64,000 bases of DNA, taken from positions 18,402 through 82,401 of the forward strand of contig JAEZDY010000026.1 of assembly GCA_023417935.1 (NCBI GenBank), in the 5' to 3' direction. The notes under the pieces were generated by a model. The model had not been told where the DNA came from. It saw only the letters and a list, made by a program, of their open reading frames with translations, and searched no databases. Positions 35,216 through 44,323 of this stretch are shown here, one piece after another; position 1 is the stretch's first letter, and each line of letters starts with the position of its first letter. The DNA is from Bacteroidota bacterium (GTDB lineage: Bacteria; Bacteroidota; Bacteroidia; Bacteroidales; Lentimicrobiaceae). The position numbers were made by a program, and so were the translations under genes.

Positions 35216-36208
35216 CTATGGAACTTCAACTGTATTTAAAATCTCATTAATAATTTCGTTGGTTGTTACATTCTCAGCTTCAGCCTCGTATGTAAGCCCA
35301 ATCCTATGCCTAAGGACATCATGGGCAATTGCTCGTACGTCTTCAGGTATTACGTATCCTCTTCGTTTAATAAATGCGTAAGCTTTAGCAGCAAGAGCAA
35401 GGTTAATACTAGCCCGGGGTGACGCACCATAAGATATCAGGCTGGTAAATTTTTTAAGTTTGTTATCTGCAGGGTACCTTGTTGAGAAAACAATGTCAGT
35501 AATGTAATTTTCAATCTTTTCGTCAAGATATACTTCACGTGTGAGATTCCTTGCTTTTATGATTTGATCAGGGGTAATAATGGTATTGGTGACAGGTTGA
35601 GTTTCGTTCATATTCTGACGCATGATGAGCTTTTCCTCTTCCCTTGAAGGATAACCTATGATCACTTTTAGCATGAACCTGTCAACCTGTGCTTCTGGCA
35701 GGGGATAGGTACCTTCCTGCTCTATTGGATTTTGAGTTGCTAACACAAGAAAAGGTTCCGCAAGAGGGTAAGTATTTTCACCAATAGTTACCTGCCTCTC
35801 CTGCATTGCTTCAAGCAACGCACTTTGAACTTTTGCAGGTGACCTGTTGATCTCATCTGCTAGAATGAAGTTAGCAAATATAGGACCTTTTTTAACTGTA
35901 AACTCTTCACGCTTCTGGCTGTATATCATTGTTCCTGTTAAATCGGCAGGTAATAAATCGGGCGTGAACTGTATACGACTGAACTTTGCATCAATGATAT
36001 TTGCCAGGGATTTAATTGCTAATGTCTTCGCAAGACCGGGAACGCCTTCAAGCAAGATATGACCGTTTGAAAGTAATCCAATGAGCAAACGCTCTACCAT
36101 GTGGCGCTGCCCAACAATTACCCGGTGCATCTCCATGTCAATTAAATCAATGAAGGCGCTTTCTTTTTGGATTCGTTCATTTAATTGTTTGATATCAGTC
36201 TCGATCAT
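35216..36208 (-). CDS. MoxR-family AAA+ ATPase
   Basis: A 330-residue AAA+ ATPase of the MoxR family, first gene of the Bat operon. Walker A is GVPGLAKT (near residue 55), Walker B ILADEINRSP, sensor 1 LATQNPIEQEGTYPLPEAQVDRF, and the C-terminal lid has YGASPRASINLA. MoxR ATPases act as chaperones for VWA proteins, here BatA, BatB and DUF58. The start at 36208 is near-standard; no clear promoter was identified in the 96 bp upstream. Confidence 0.94.
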   Translation of the reverse strand: MIETDIKQLNERIQKESAFIDLIDMEMHRVIVGQRHMVERLLIGLLSNGHILLEGVPGLAKTLAIKSLANIIDAKFSRIQFTPDLLPADLTGTMIYSQKREEFTVKKGPIFANFILADEINRSPAKVQSALLEAMQERQVTIGENTYPLAEPFLVLATQNPIEQEGTYPLPEAQVDRFMLKVIIGYPSREEEKLIMRQNMNETQPVTNTIITPDQIIKARNLTREVYLDEKIENYITDIVFSTRYPADNKLKKFTSLISYGASPRASINLALAAKAYAFIKRRGYVIPEDVRAIAHDVLRHRIGLTYEAEAENVTTNEIINEILNTVEVP

Positions 36209-36304
36209 AGGTGTTTTTTTTGCAAAAATACCACTACAAGACCGATATGCGAGAAACTGTGCTGTTAAAAATTGTTAAAGAGCAATATATGATTTCTCCA
36301 ACGA

Positions 36305-37498
36305 TTAAAGATTTAATTTAATTCTAATATCCTTAGGTACAGCATCTTTATGAACCATGATGGCTATTGTGTTTAAACGCAAAAATGATTCTGACATGTT
36401 AAGAACACCCCCATGGTCATTACTTTTATCTGACCATGAGTTCTTTGTAATGAAATAATCTTTGCCGGTTTGGTCTTTTACCAGACCTACCAAATGCATC
36501 AGGTGATCATCGGTAGCCTGGAAATTATTGAATGCTTCCTGCCTCATTTCCTGCGTAATAGTCTTTTCAACTCTGATTTCCTTGAAATTATATACTAACT
36601 CAGCCCGTTCCTTTTCACTCATTTGTTCCCATTTTGACATCTCGGTACCTGTTGGTAATATCGGTAGCATCTCAGGGATAATAGCCAGACCATTCTTATG
36701 TGAAAATCCTCTATCGCTTACATCACCATCCCAACAAACAGTATATCCGCTCTGAAGTGAATGTTTTATAATTCTAATCATGTCATCTAAAGGAACATTG
36801 AAGTAGCTGCTTGATGACCAATTATCAGGTATTTCTAAAACAAAAGATGAGTAAAAGGGGTGATGGGTGTATGAAGTTATTTCAATATAGTCATCGGGAT
36901 TCAAACCCATATTGTTTAATGTAACGGGATTGTTGGTTAAACTAACGACATCCTTATTCCCCGGAATTTCACCGAGATAGGAATTGAGGATAGATCTATA
37001 TGCTACAGGCCACACGGGTGAAAGTTTTCCACTTTTATTACTTACAACCGACTTTAAGAATCCTTCAAGAACAGCATCTAGTTCTCCATGATCGTGTTTA
37101 TTTTCACCTTCATAAAGACCTGGATATTTTACCTGATCAACCAAACCATGTTTTCTCATGATATCAATAACATCATGTGCCTGGCCGCCAGGTCCAAAAT
37201 TAGATGCCCCGTGGTACCTTACATAGCGTTCAGCCTTTTTAACATAAGTATGATGCACAAAAAACATCTCAGATAAATCAATTGTGCCCTTGCCAATACG
37301 TAACAGTTCCGACTCAAGAAAGGAAACTGTTGCAAAACTCCAGCAAGTGCCACTTTTAAACTGGTCTTTTACAGGGGTATATCCGAGTTCAATTGCCTTG
37401 GTGAAACTATAAGATTCAGTGTGTGCGGAATCCTGTGATAGTGCTGCTTTTGAGGTGATTATCAGAACGATGATCAATAAAGAATTTAAGTATTTCAT
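36305..37498 (-). CDS. C1B-type cysteine peptidase (PepC/bleomycin hydrolase-like), exported
   Basis: A 397-residue papain-fold peptidase. A signal peptide (about residues 1-20) precedes the catalytic region: Gln in PVKDQFKSGTCW, nucleophile Cys52, and near the C-terminus His in HLMHLVGL and Asn in ITKNSWSD. The layout fits aminopeptidase C/bleomycin hydrolase (C1B), which is usually cytoplasmic; here the signal peptide implies a periplasmic enzyme, as found in other Bacteroidota. It is transcribed away from the T9SS genes. Confidence 0.88.
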   Translation of the reverse strand: MKYLNSLLIIVLIITSKAALSQDSAHTESYSFTKAIELGYTPVKDQFKSGTCWSFATVSFLESELLRIGKGTIDLSEMFFVHHTYVKKAERYVRYHGASNFGPGGQAHDVIDIMRKHGLVDQVKYPGLYEGENKHDHGELDAVLEGFLKSVVSNKSGKLSPVWPVAYRSILNSYLGEIPGNKDVVSLTNNPVTLNNMGLNPDDYIEITSYTHHPFYSSFVLEIPDNWSSSSYFNVPLDDMIRIIKHSLQSGYTVCWDGDVSDRGFSHKNGLAIIPEMLPILPTGTEMSKWEQMSEKERAELVYNFKEIRVEKTITQEMRQEAFNNFQATDDHLMHLVGLVKDQTGKDYFITKNSWSDKSNDHGGVLNMSESFLRLNTIAIMVHKDAVPKDIRIKLNL

Positions 37499-37605
37499 GC
37501 TCCATATTTTAATGAGACTACAAAGCTATAAAACACTATCAAAACACGATAAAATTCTTTTGAAAAAATACATTGTAAAGTAGATAAAATTGCAAACCAT
37601 TTTTA

Positions 37606-37613
37606 TACCTTTG
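37606..37613 (+). promoter_or_regulatory. candidate -7 box upstream of the first T9SS cargo gene
   Basis: TACCTTTG matches TAnnTTTG. It would give a 5' leader of about 155 nt before the ATG at 37777. No good -33 element is seen at the usual spacing; a TTG lies only 13 nt upstream. Treated as tentative. Confidence 0.3.
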
Positions 37614-37776
37614 CCGTGCTGAGGGAGAAGACTATCAGTCTACATTACGAGGTTAGGCACTATCATTTGCTTGTACTATAAAAAAAGGCATTTGGTATTG
37701 CATATATTGTAAATTGATGTAACTTGTGCCGCTCTATTACGCGCTATAACATTAAATTTTAATAAACTAAAATTAT

Positions 37777-40458
37777 ATGAAACGTAGAAATTTACTCATT
37801 GGCTTACTGACTTTTATATTCGCAACGGGAGTATTTAACTTATATACTCCTATTGCATATGGCCAGTCAGCTTTAGGGTTAAACTGGACATCGTTAGGCC
37901 CAGATAATTACTCAGGCAGAACACGTGCCCTGTTATTATCCAACAAAGACCCACAATCAAAAACATTATTTGCCGGAGGAGTATCAGGCGGTTTATGGAA
38001 ATCAGTTACCGGCGGTTTAACCTGGACTCAAATAAATACCGACAATGTTGTTTTGAATGTCAGCAGTATTGCCCAGGCTCCAAACGGAGATATTTACGTT
38101 GGTACAGGAGAGAGTTTTGCCAGTGAACGTTTCAATCTTTTTAGCGGTTTTATTGGCCAGGGTATATATAAATCTACTGATGGCACCTCTTTTACAAAGT
38201 TGACTTCCACAAATCCGGGTTCATTTAACAATCCTGACGCAGAGTGGGCTTTCATTAATAAAATTGCTGCAGCTGACAATAACAAAGTTTATGCTGCTAC
38301 AAATAGTGGCTTGAAGGTGTCAACTGATGGTGGAGAAACATGGACAATTGCTAAGGCTGATGGTGTTGATCTATCAGGAATTGCAAAAGAAGTTGCTGTT
38401 GCCACTGATGGTGCAGTTTTAGCCTCAGTTGGAAATAAAGTTTACATTTCAGCAAGTGGTGCAGCCGATGCATTTGTAATGATATCAGCATCAACAGGTG
38501 ATAACATCTTACCTCATGATGGTGTTGGAAGAATCTTGTTAGCATTTGCTCCATCTGATGTTTCTACCATATATGCTGTAATGATCTCCGACGGATCAGG
38601 AGGTTTAACGCTAAGGGGTCAACTACTCGGAGTATATGTTTCTAAAGATAAAGGCCAATCATGGCGTCTTGTTGGCCCAGGTGCAAGTCTTGTCTTCAAC
38701 GTATTTGGTAACTCTGCCAATTCAATTCATTATGGTGATTATGCTGCTTCTATCGCTGTGAGTCAAACTAATCCTGACGAAGTCTTTATAGGTGGCATGA
38801 ATATCTGGGCTGGTAGCAAAGTTCTTGAAACAGGATTTTATGAGTGGCAACTTAGAGGTAGTGGTAGTGTCAATCTTTTCCACGCCCTCGTGCTTGATCC
38901 AAACACCCAAGGACTAGCATATGCCGCTTCAGATCAAGGTGTTTTCAGGACTCAGAATTATTTCTTGTCACTTGATGGCTTAAATCGTGGTTACAGAACG
39001 TCAATGTTCTATACAGTAGCATTTGATGATAAAGGAAGAGTTGTTGGTGGCACCCAGGGTAACGGAATACTTTTCATTGACGGTGAAGGAAACACTTCAA
39101 CAGCAGCCAGCCAGGTATATGGTGGTTTCGTTGGAGGGTCAGTGGAAATGTCAATGATTTATCCTGAAGGCATGTTTTACTCTTCAACTAATGGTACTCT
39201 TGCTCGTTCAGCTGACCTTGGTGTATCACTTGCAAGCGATTTCGTGCCAACTACCATCAGTAATAGTAATTCAGCTGTTTTTCTTACCCCTTTCAGGATG
39301 TGGGAAAGTTTCAATAATGAAAACTCTCATGACAGTGTAACTTATATTGCAAAAACTGATCACACATGGGGTCAAACAATTGAAGTGACCAGTAACACTG
39401 CAAGATATCCTTTCAAATACACTCTTACCCAGGATTTGACAAAGGGTGATTCTATTAAAGTAAAGGATATTATCTCTTCACGCTTTTTCCTTGGTGTTGC
39501 CAATGGTATATACATGACTAAGGAAGCTCTTGAATTTGGTATAGAACCTGAATGGTTTAAAATCGCTAATGTTGTTGGAATACCTACCTGTATGGCCTAC
39601 TCTGAGGATGCAAATTATTTATTCGTTGGAACCAAAGAAGGCAAAGTATACAGAGTTGCTAATTTAGCAGCTGCCAATACTTTCGAAAAAGCTGACGTTT
39701 CGAGTACTTCAAGTATTGTATCTACCACTCTTATTAAAGATTTCCCGGGTCGCTACGTAACATCTGTGGCTGTTGACCAAAATAATGAATTGAATGTGCT
39801 GGTTACACTGGGCGATTATGGAAGCGACGAATTTGTTTACTTAACAACCAATTCACTTGATCAAACTCCAACCTTTAATTCTGTTCAAGGCAATTTACCA
39901 AAAATGCCGGTTTATGCCAGTCTGTTCGAACTCAGCACTTCTAATGTATTGATAGGTACTGATTTTGGGATCTATACCACAAAATCATTAGGCGCAAATA
40001 CTACCTGGACTCCTGAGAATAATGGAATGGGTGCTTTACCTATCATGTCAATCCGTCAACAAACGGCAACAAGGCCAGCAACAGCAACCATACCAGGCAT
40101 TTCAAACACTGGAGCAATTTATATTGCATCTCATGGCAATGGAATATTTGAGAATCGTTTGTATGTTGGACTCAATACTCCAATAGCAAAGCCTGCTCTT
40201 GATGCCATGCTTACTGTTTATCCAAATCCAGTAACTGACAAGATTAACTTATCAATAGAATCATTATCTACAAGTAATGTTGTTTTAAAAGTTTATGATC
40301 TTCGAGGTAATTCCGTTATGAATATGGACCTTGGTACACTTTCAAAAGGCGTAAACAGAATATCAGTCAGCGCTGACAACCTGTCAGCAGGCACTTATAT
40401 CCTGCAATTGGTTAACGGTAGTCTTGTACAGAAAGCAAAATTTGTAGTTGTAAAGTAG
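37777..40458 (+). CDS. T9SS type A cargo protein with BNR/WD40-like propeller repeats
   Basis: An 893-residue secreted protein. A signal peptide covers about residues 1-29. The body has many sialidase/BNR-type and VPS10-like repeats (GGVSGGLWKSVTGGLTWTQI; STDGGETWTIAKAD; VSKDKGQSWRLVG), a beta-propeller architecture. The last ~80 residues form a type A sorting domain (TVYPNPVTDKINLSIESL to QKAKFVVVK), so it should cross the outer membrane by T9SS and be anchored or released. Substrate cannot be told; no enzyme motif was found. It is followed 54 bp later by a second T9SS cargo gene. Confidence 0.9.
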   Translation: MKRRNLLIGLLTFIFATGVFNLYTPIAYGQSALGLNWTSLGPDNYSGRTRALLLSNKDPQSKTLFAGGVSGGLWKSVTGGLTWTQINTDNVVLNVSSIAQAPNGDIYVGTGESFASERFNLFSGFIGQGIYKSTDGTSFTKLTSTNPGSFNNPDAEWAFINKIAAADNNKVYAATNSGLKVSTDGGETWTIAKADGVDLSGIAKEVAVATDGAVLASVGNKVYISASGAADAFVMISASTGDNILPHDGVGRILLAFAPSDVSTIYAVMISDGSGGLTLRGQLLGVYVSKDKGQSWRLVGPGASLVFNVFGNSANSIHYGDYAASIAVSQTNPDEVFIGGMNIWAGSKVLETGFYEWQLRGSGSVNLFHALVLDPNTQGLAYAASDQGVFRTQNYFLSLDGLNRGYRTSMFYTVAFDDKGRVVGGTQGNGILFIDGEGNTSTAASQVYGGFVGGSVEMSMIYPEGMFYSSTNGTLARSADLGVSLASDFVPTTISNSNSAVFLTPFRMWESFNNENSHDSVTYIAKTDHTWGQTIEVTSNTARYPFKYTLTQDLTKGDSIKVKDIISSRFFLGVANGIYMTKEALEFGIEPEWFKIANVVGIPTCMAYSEDANYLFVGTKEGKVYRVANLAAANTFEKADVSSTSSIVSTTLIKDFPGRYVTSVAVDQNNELNVLVTLGDYGSDEFVYLTTNSLDQTPTFNSVQGNLPKMPVYASLFELSTSNVLIGTDFGIYTTKSLGANTTWTPENNGMGALPIMSIRQQTATRPATATIPGISNTGAIYIASHGNGIFENRLYVGLNTPIAKPALDAMLTVYPNPVTDKINLSIESLSTSNVVLKVYDLRGNSVMNMDLGTLSKGVNRISVSADNLSAGTYILQLVNGSLVQKAKFVVVK

Positions 40459-40512
40459 TAATAAAATTTGAGCCCTAAGCTCATAATTCAAACAGGATAA
40501 AAAATCTAAAAA

Positions 40513-41985
40513 ATGAGAAAAATATACTTAACGTTACTGATAGTTGTTGCAACTATAACGTTGAAAGCGTCACCTGATATATACACCCCATCGCTTGTAG
40601 CACCAGCCAATAATGTTACCGGCGTTTTTCCGGATGTTGAACTCGACTGGAGCCCCGTTACAGGACTATTGGGCTTGCATTATGAACTGCAACTTGATAC
40701 AACAGCTGATTTTACTAATCCGGTGATCTTTAGTACAGAACTTACAAGTTCACAGATGTCACTTCTAAAATTTGGCGAAACATATTATTGGAAAGTCAGG
40801 GCTATTGACAATGTAGCTACATCAGATTGGTCAGAAGTGAGAAGTTTTACTGTAATTCCTGCGGTACTTATAAGAAGACCTAATGAAAATGCCACTGCTG
40901 TGGCTGCTAACGTTCAGATCATTTGGACTGATATTACAGGTGTTAGCCATATCAATTATCAAATTGATACTACTGCATCATTCGATAGTCCAATGCTTAT
41001 AAGTACTACAGTTATTAACAAGGCCCCATCACAAACAAATGCATCATCATTACATTTCGGTCAAAAGTATTATATCAGGATGCGTGGTTACCATGCCGCT
41101 GACACTTCTGCCTGGGGTGAAACAAGGTCTTTTACTGTAACTAATACATTCTTATTGAAGAATCCGGCAAATGCTGCGACTAAAATCTCACCGGATGTAA
41201 TGTTTGAATGGAACAAAATAGATGGTTTAACAAAGTATCAGATACAAGTGTCTACTAATCCTGATCTTGTTAATCATGAAGCTTACAATGTTGCCCCTAA
41301 TTTACTTAAGTTAGCTCCTGATACACTTTTATTCGGAACAACTTACTACTGGCAGGTAGCGGCTATCCATGCTGCTGATACGCTAATGTCAGATGTACGT
41401 TCCTTTACAACTGTTGATAAGGTTAGTCTTACCGCACCTTCAAATAATGCAACAAACGTTGTTTTACAGCCAACATTATCCTGGGAGACTATTTCAGGTA
41501 TCCATGGTTATCAATTGGATATCGCTCACAACGCTGAATTTACAGGTGCTTTTTCATATAATATCAATTCCGGCGGTCAGAATGCTACCTTCAAAGTTCC
41601 TGTGCATGTTTTAGATAGTGCAAATGTATATTATTGGAGGGTCAGGGCTATTAGTAGCAGGGATACATCTGACTATAGCGACACCTGGAGTTTCAGAAGT
41701 GTAACCTTGGGTGTTGAAGAGGATACTCAACTAAAATACAGTGCACGTGTTTTTCCTTCACCTGCTATTGACAGGGTAAGTATCCGTTTAAGGAATAATT
41801 TCACGGGAAATGCTACCATTGAAATCTATGATCTTCTTGGAAATAAACGTTTAGATGCAAATGCCGCATTTTCAAACGGTCAGCATAAAGATCTGATTCT
41901 TGGTGATCTCAACAATGGAATCTACATGATGAGTGTTCTGATCAATGGTCAGAGAAGTACATCAAAATTGATTATCCGTAAATAA
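40513..41985 (+). CDS. T9SS type A cargo protein with four FN3-like repeats
   Basis: A 490-residue secreted protein: signal peptide (about 1-19), four ~95-residue fibronectin type III-like repeats each starting LxxPxNNAT-like and ending YYWxVRAI...DTSxWSxxRSFT, then a C-terminal type A sorting domain (VFPSPAIDRVSIRLR to SKLIIRK). The repeats are clearly internal duplications. Probably an adhesion or surface-layer protein. It shares direction with the preceding T9SS gene and has a strong terminator downstream. Confidence 0.9.
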   Translation: MRKIYLTLLIVVATITLKASPDIYTPSLVAPANNVTGVFPDVELDWSPVTGLLGLHYELQLDTTADFTNPVIFSTELTSSQMSLLKFGETYYWKVRAIDNVATSDWSEVRSFTVIPAVLIRRPNENATAVAANVQIIWTDITGVSHINYQIDTTASFDSPMLISTTVINKAPSQTNASSLHFGQKYYIRMRGYHAADTSAWGETRSFTVTNTFLLKNPANAATKISPDVMFEWNKIDGLTKYQIQVSTNPDLVNHEAYNVAPNLLKLAPDTLLFGTTYYWQVAAIHAADTLMSDVRSFTTVDKVSLTAPSNNATNVVLQPTLSWETISGIHGYQLDIAHNAEFTGAFSYNINSGGQNATFKVPVHVLDSANVYYWRVRAISSRDTSDYSDTWSFRSVTLGVEEDTQLKYSARVFPSPAIDRVSIRLRNNFTGNATIEIYDLLGNKRLDANAAFSNGQHKDLILGDLNNGIYMMSVLINGQRSTSKLIIRK

Positions 41986-42007
41986 GCTTTATTTTAACAA
42001 AAGAAAC

Positions 42008-42037
42008 AAAGCCGTCCTTTAAGACGGCTTTTTTTCT
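42008..42037 (+). terminator. rho-independent terminator after the T9SS gene pair
   Basis: AAAGCCGTC and GACGGCTTT form a 9-bp stem around a 6-nt loop, followed by a T run, 23 bp after the FN3 gene stop. The stem is near symmetric, so it may also act on the minus strand. Confidence 0.88.
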
Positions 42038-42223
42038 TTAAACCAGATGGTGTCATTAATTAAGGTGATAGTTATGAGGGTTCTCAATAGTCAATTAACC
42101 ACCAAAAGGCTAAGATCATTTCAATAATTCTAGTAATCAGGTAGTTGATTAAATCTGGATGAATGGTCGATTAATTATTGAGGATTGGTCAAATCCTGAG
42201 GGATACTATATTATTAAAGTATA

Positions 42224-42985
42224 TCAATCGTATCTTTTTCCAATACCAAAACTAATATACAACGTCAGGAAAAACTGCTCAGGGCTCTGCGTTGCCATTA
42301 TAGGAATAGCTTTGGCATAGAAATCAACTACTGCACCCACTTCAGCAACTTTTGTATTTTGGTTTATGGTTCCAAATTCTATACCGAGGGCAACTTTTGC
42401 ATAGGCTCCCGGATATGGTTTTAACTCATTGAAACCTCTCAGAAAAGAGGCTCTGCCATATATGTTATCAGGAAAATGTTCGTTTGGGTCGTACTTCTCA
42501 ACATTAATTTTGGGACGGTACTCTGTGGTATCCCATTCCATAATATTCAAATATACAGGCTTAGCAAAAGCAACTGATAAACCACCAGTGTAAAACAGTC
42601 TTAATTCTACTCCACCACTATATGGCTTTCGGTTCAGCATCTTTTGTTCCCCAAAACCTGCACGCAACATATAAATGGTATTGAGTTTCCCATAAATATA
42701 GCTTCGTGTATTTGTGTAGAATGGATTGATACTTTTAATTTCTTTGGAATGTTTGTATTCCAGCAAATCAAACTCAAGCATCATTTTATTAAATATGGAT
42801 CTGTTTCTTCCAATCCGATACTCCAATCCCCAACCATTTGTATGTATTATTAAGGCGCCATTCATCTCTTTTCTGAATAACACATTGTCACCAATCGTGT
42901 CAAAAGACATTTCCTCCTGAGCTTCAGCAGGAAGGCTCAAGAGCATCGTTACCAAAAAAAGTAAGTTTTGAATGGTCTTTCTCAT
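42224..42985 (-). CDS. hypothetical exported protein, probably outer-membrane beta-barrel
   Basis: A 253-residue protein with a signal peptide (cleavage near AEAQE). The body alternates hydrophobic and polar residues with many aromatic girdle residues (WGLEYRIGRNRSIFNKMMLEFDLLEY; SGGVELRLFYTGGLSVAFAKP). The end (LYISFGIGKRYD) is barrel-like but does not finish in Phe. It looks like a small conserved Bacteroidota family without a named function. It stands alone between a terminator and a repeat region. Confidence 0.7.
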   Translation of the reverse strand: MRKTIQNLLFLVTMLLSLPAEAQEEMSFDTIGDNVLFRKEMNGALIIHTNGWGLEYRIGRNRSIFNKMMLEFDLLEYKHSKEIKSINPFYTNTRSYIYGKLNTIYMLRAGFGEQKMLNRKPYSGGVELRLFYTGGLSVAFAKPVYLNIMEWDTTEYRPKINVEKYDPNEHFPDNIYGRASFLRGFNELKPYPGAYAKVALGIEFGTINQNTKVAEVGAVVDFYAKAIPIMATQSPEQFFLTLYISFGIGKRYD

Positions 42986-43031
42986 TTATTTATAACAATA
43001 GAAATGTATAAAAGTATGTAGTAGCAACAAT

Positions 43032-43280
43032 AAACAAACGGCAATGAGCTAAAATGCAACGACATCAAAGTCATAAACAACCAGCAATCAGGTAAAAAGC
43101 ATCACAGCAATTGATTAAACCATAATCAGTCAAAAGTATCACAGCAATTGAATAAACCTTAATCAGGTAAAAAGTATCACAACAATGTAATAAACAAGCA
43201 GCAATCATCTCCGCGTAGATGCAGGTACATCTGCAAAAAACAATAATCAGATACAAATGTATGCAATTGAAAGCACTATA
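43032..43280. repeat. degenerate ~40-bp tandem repeats in a gene-free stretch
   Basis: The stretch 42986-43330 (345 bp) holds no credible gene. From 43032 there are at least four diverged units of 37-43 bp (starting at 43032, 43075, 43117 and 43154, with a fading fifth at 43192), each of the form AAACNANCAGCAATCAG followed by TAAAAAGTATCACAGCAAT. The spacing and divergence suggest an old tandem array. A 71-codon minus-strand frame across it is an artefact of the repeat. Confidence 0.7.
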
Positions 43281-43310
43281 AAACAAAAAAGCCCATGAAA
43301 ATCACAGGCT
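43281..43310 (-). terminator. rho-independent terminator after the small lipoprotein gene
   Basis: On the minus strand AGCCTGTGA pairs with TCATGGGCT (9 bp, two G-T pairs) around a TTTT loop and is followed by TTTTTTG. It lies 20 bp after the stop of the 42-residue lipoprotein gene, supporting that gene as a real transcription unit. Confidence 0.7.
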
Positions 43311-43330
43311 GAATGGAAAATATAGCCAAA

Positions 43331-43459
43331 TTAGAAATTACGATCTACCTTATATCTATGCGTTTCTCCATACGCAGCACATCTTTCAGCTGATTTACAG
43401 GAAACAGCAATTATTGCCAGGGTGAAAAATACCAGGAGTATCTGAATTGATTTTTTCAT
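43331..43459 (-). CDS. 42-residue small lipoprotein
   Basis: A short gene running from ATG 43459 to TAA 43331. It begins MKKSIQILLVFFTLAIIAVS then Cys21, a clear lipoprotein signal with lipobox IAVSC, and leaves a mature peptide of 22 residues (CKSAERCAAYGETHRYKVD and RNF). A terminator follows at 43281-43310. Similar tiny lipoproteins are seen in other Bacteroidota; function unknown. Confidence 0.65.
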   Translation of the reverse strand: MKKSIQILLVFFTLAIIAVSCKSAERCAAYGETHRYKVDRNF

Positions 43460-43565
43460 ATATTTACAGTGTTCAACGGATTATGACTTGAATTGTAGTT
43501 ATAACAAATAACTGTTAATTCGGTTATTTATTGTTAATCAAAAAAAGAGGAAAAGGTAACTTTCA

Positions 43566-44261
43566 ATGACCAACATTAATCCACAAATTGAAGTAAGCTG
43601 GAAAGAATTATTGCAAAGCGAATTTGAAAAGGATTATTTTAGAGAACTAAAAGCCTTTCTATTGCACGAAAAATCAAATTTTTCGGTTTTTCCACCCGGT
43701 CCACTTATTTTCGAAGCATTCAATAGAACTCCTATAAGTAAAGTTAAAGTTGTTATTCTTGGTCAAGACCCCTACCATGGAATTGGCCAGGCACATGGGC
43801 TTTGTTTCTCTGTGCCTGATGGTGTTCCTTTCCCACCATCTTTGAATAATATCCTGACTGAACTAAAGCGTGATACCGGTTGTCAACAACCAAAATCAGG
43901 CAATCTTAGCTGCTGGGCTGAGCAAGGTGTGTTATTACTTAATGCAACTTTAACTGTTCGGGCTAATGAGGCTGGCTCTCACCAGGGAAAAGGGTGGGAG
44001 CAATTTACTGACGCTGTCATAAGATTAATTTCTGAAATAAGGGAAAACGTTGTATTTTTACTCTGGGGAAAGTATGCTCAAAATAAGCGATCATTGATCA
44101 ACACAACTAAAAACTTCATTCTCGAAGCACCACATCCTTCCCCGTTGAGCGCATATCGTGGTTTTATTGGTTGTAGTGCCTTTTCAAAAACAAATAAAAT
44201 ACTTATTGAGTCAGGAATTGAGCCAATTGACTGGAACCTGAAGCAAGTAGGAACTTTTTAA
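43566..44261 (+). CDS. ung: uracil-DNA glycosylase (family 1)
   Basis: A 231-residue family 1 uracil-DNA glycosylase that removes uracil from DNA. The catalytic water-activating motif GQDPYHG is at about residues 65-71, with SVPDGVPFPPSLNNI after it. The DNA-intercalation motif is HPSPLSAYRGFIGCSAF near residue 200. All key residues are present, and the length is standard. It begins a run of plus-strand genes to 50778. Confidence 0.97.
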   Translation: MTNINPQIEVSWKELLQSEFEKDYFRELKAFLLHEKSNFSVFPPGPLIFEAFNRTPISKVKVVILGQDPYHGIGQAHGLCFSVPDGVPFPPSLNNILTELKRDTGCQQPKSGNLSCWAEQGVLLLNATLTVRANEAGSHQGKGWEQFTDAVIRLISEIRENVVFLLWGKYAQNKRSLINTTKNFILEAPHPSPLSAYRGFIGCSAFSKTNKILIESGIEPIDWNLKQVGTF

Positions 44262-44323
44262 TTATTTATCTGCACATGTTGAAGAAAGCCTTCAACGCTT
44301 ATTATTAACCTAACATTTTGAAC

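Noticed and set aside
43071..43286. A 71-codon frame on the minus strand
   Set aside because: It runs through degenerate tandem repeats and a terminator, and its cysteine-rich sequence repeats with the DNA unit.
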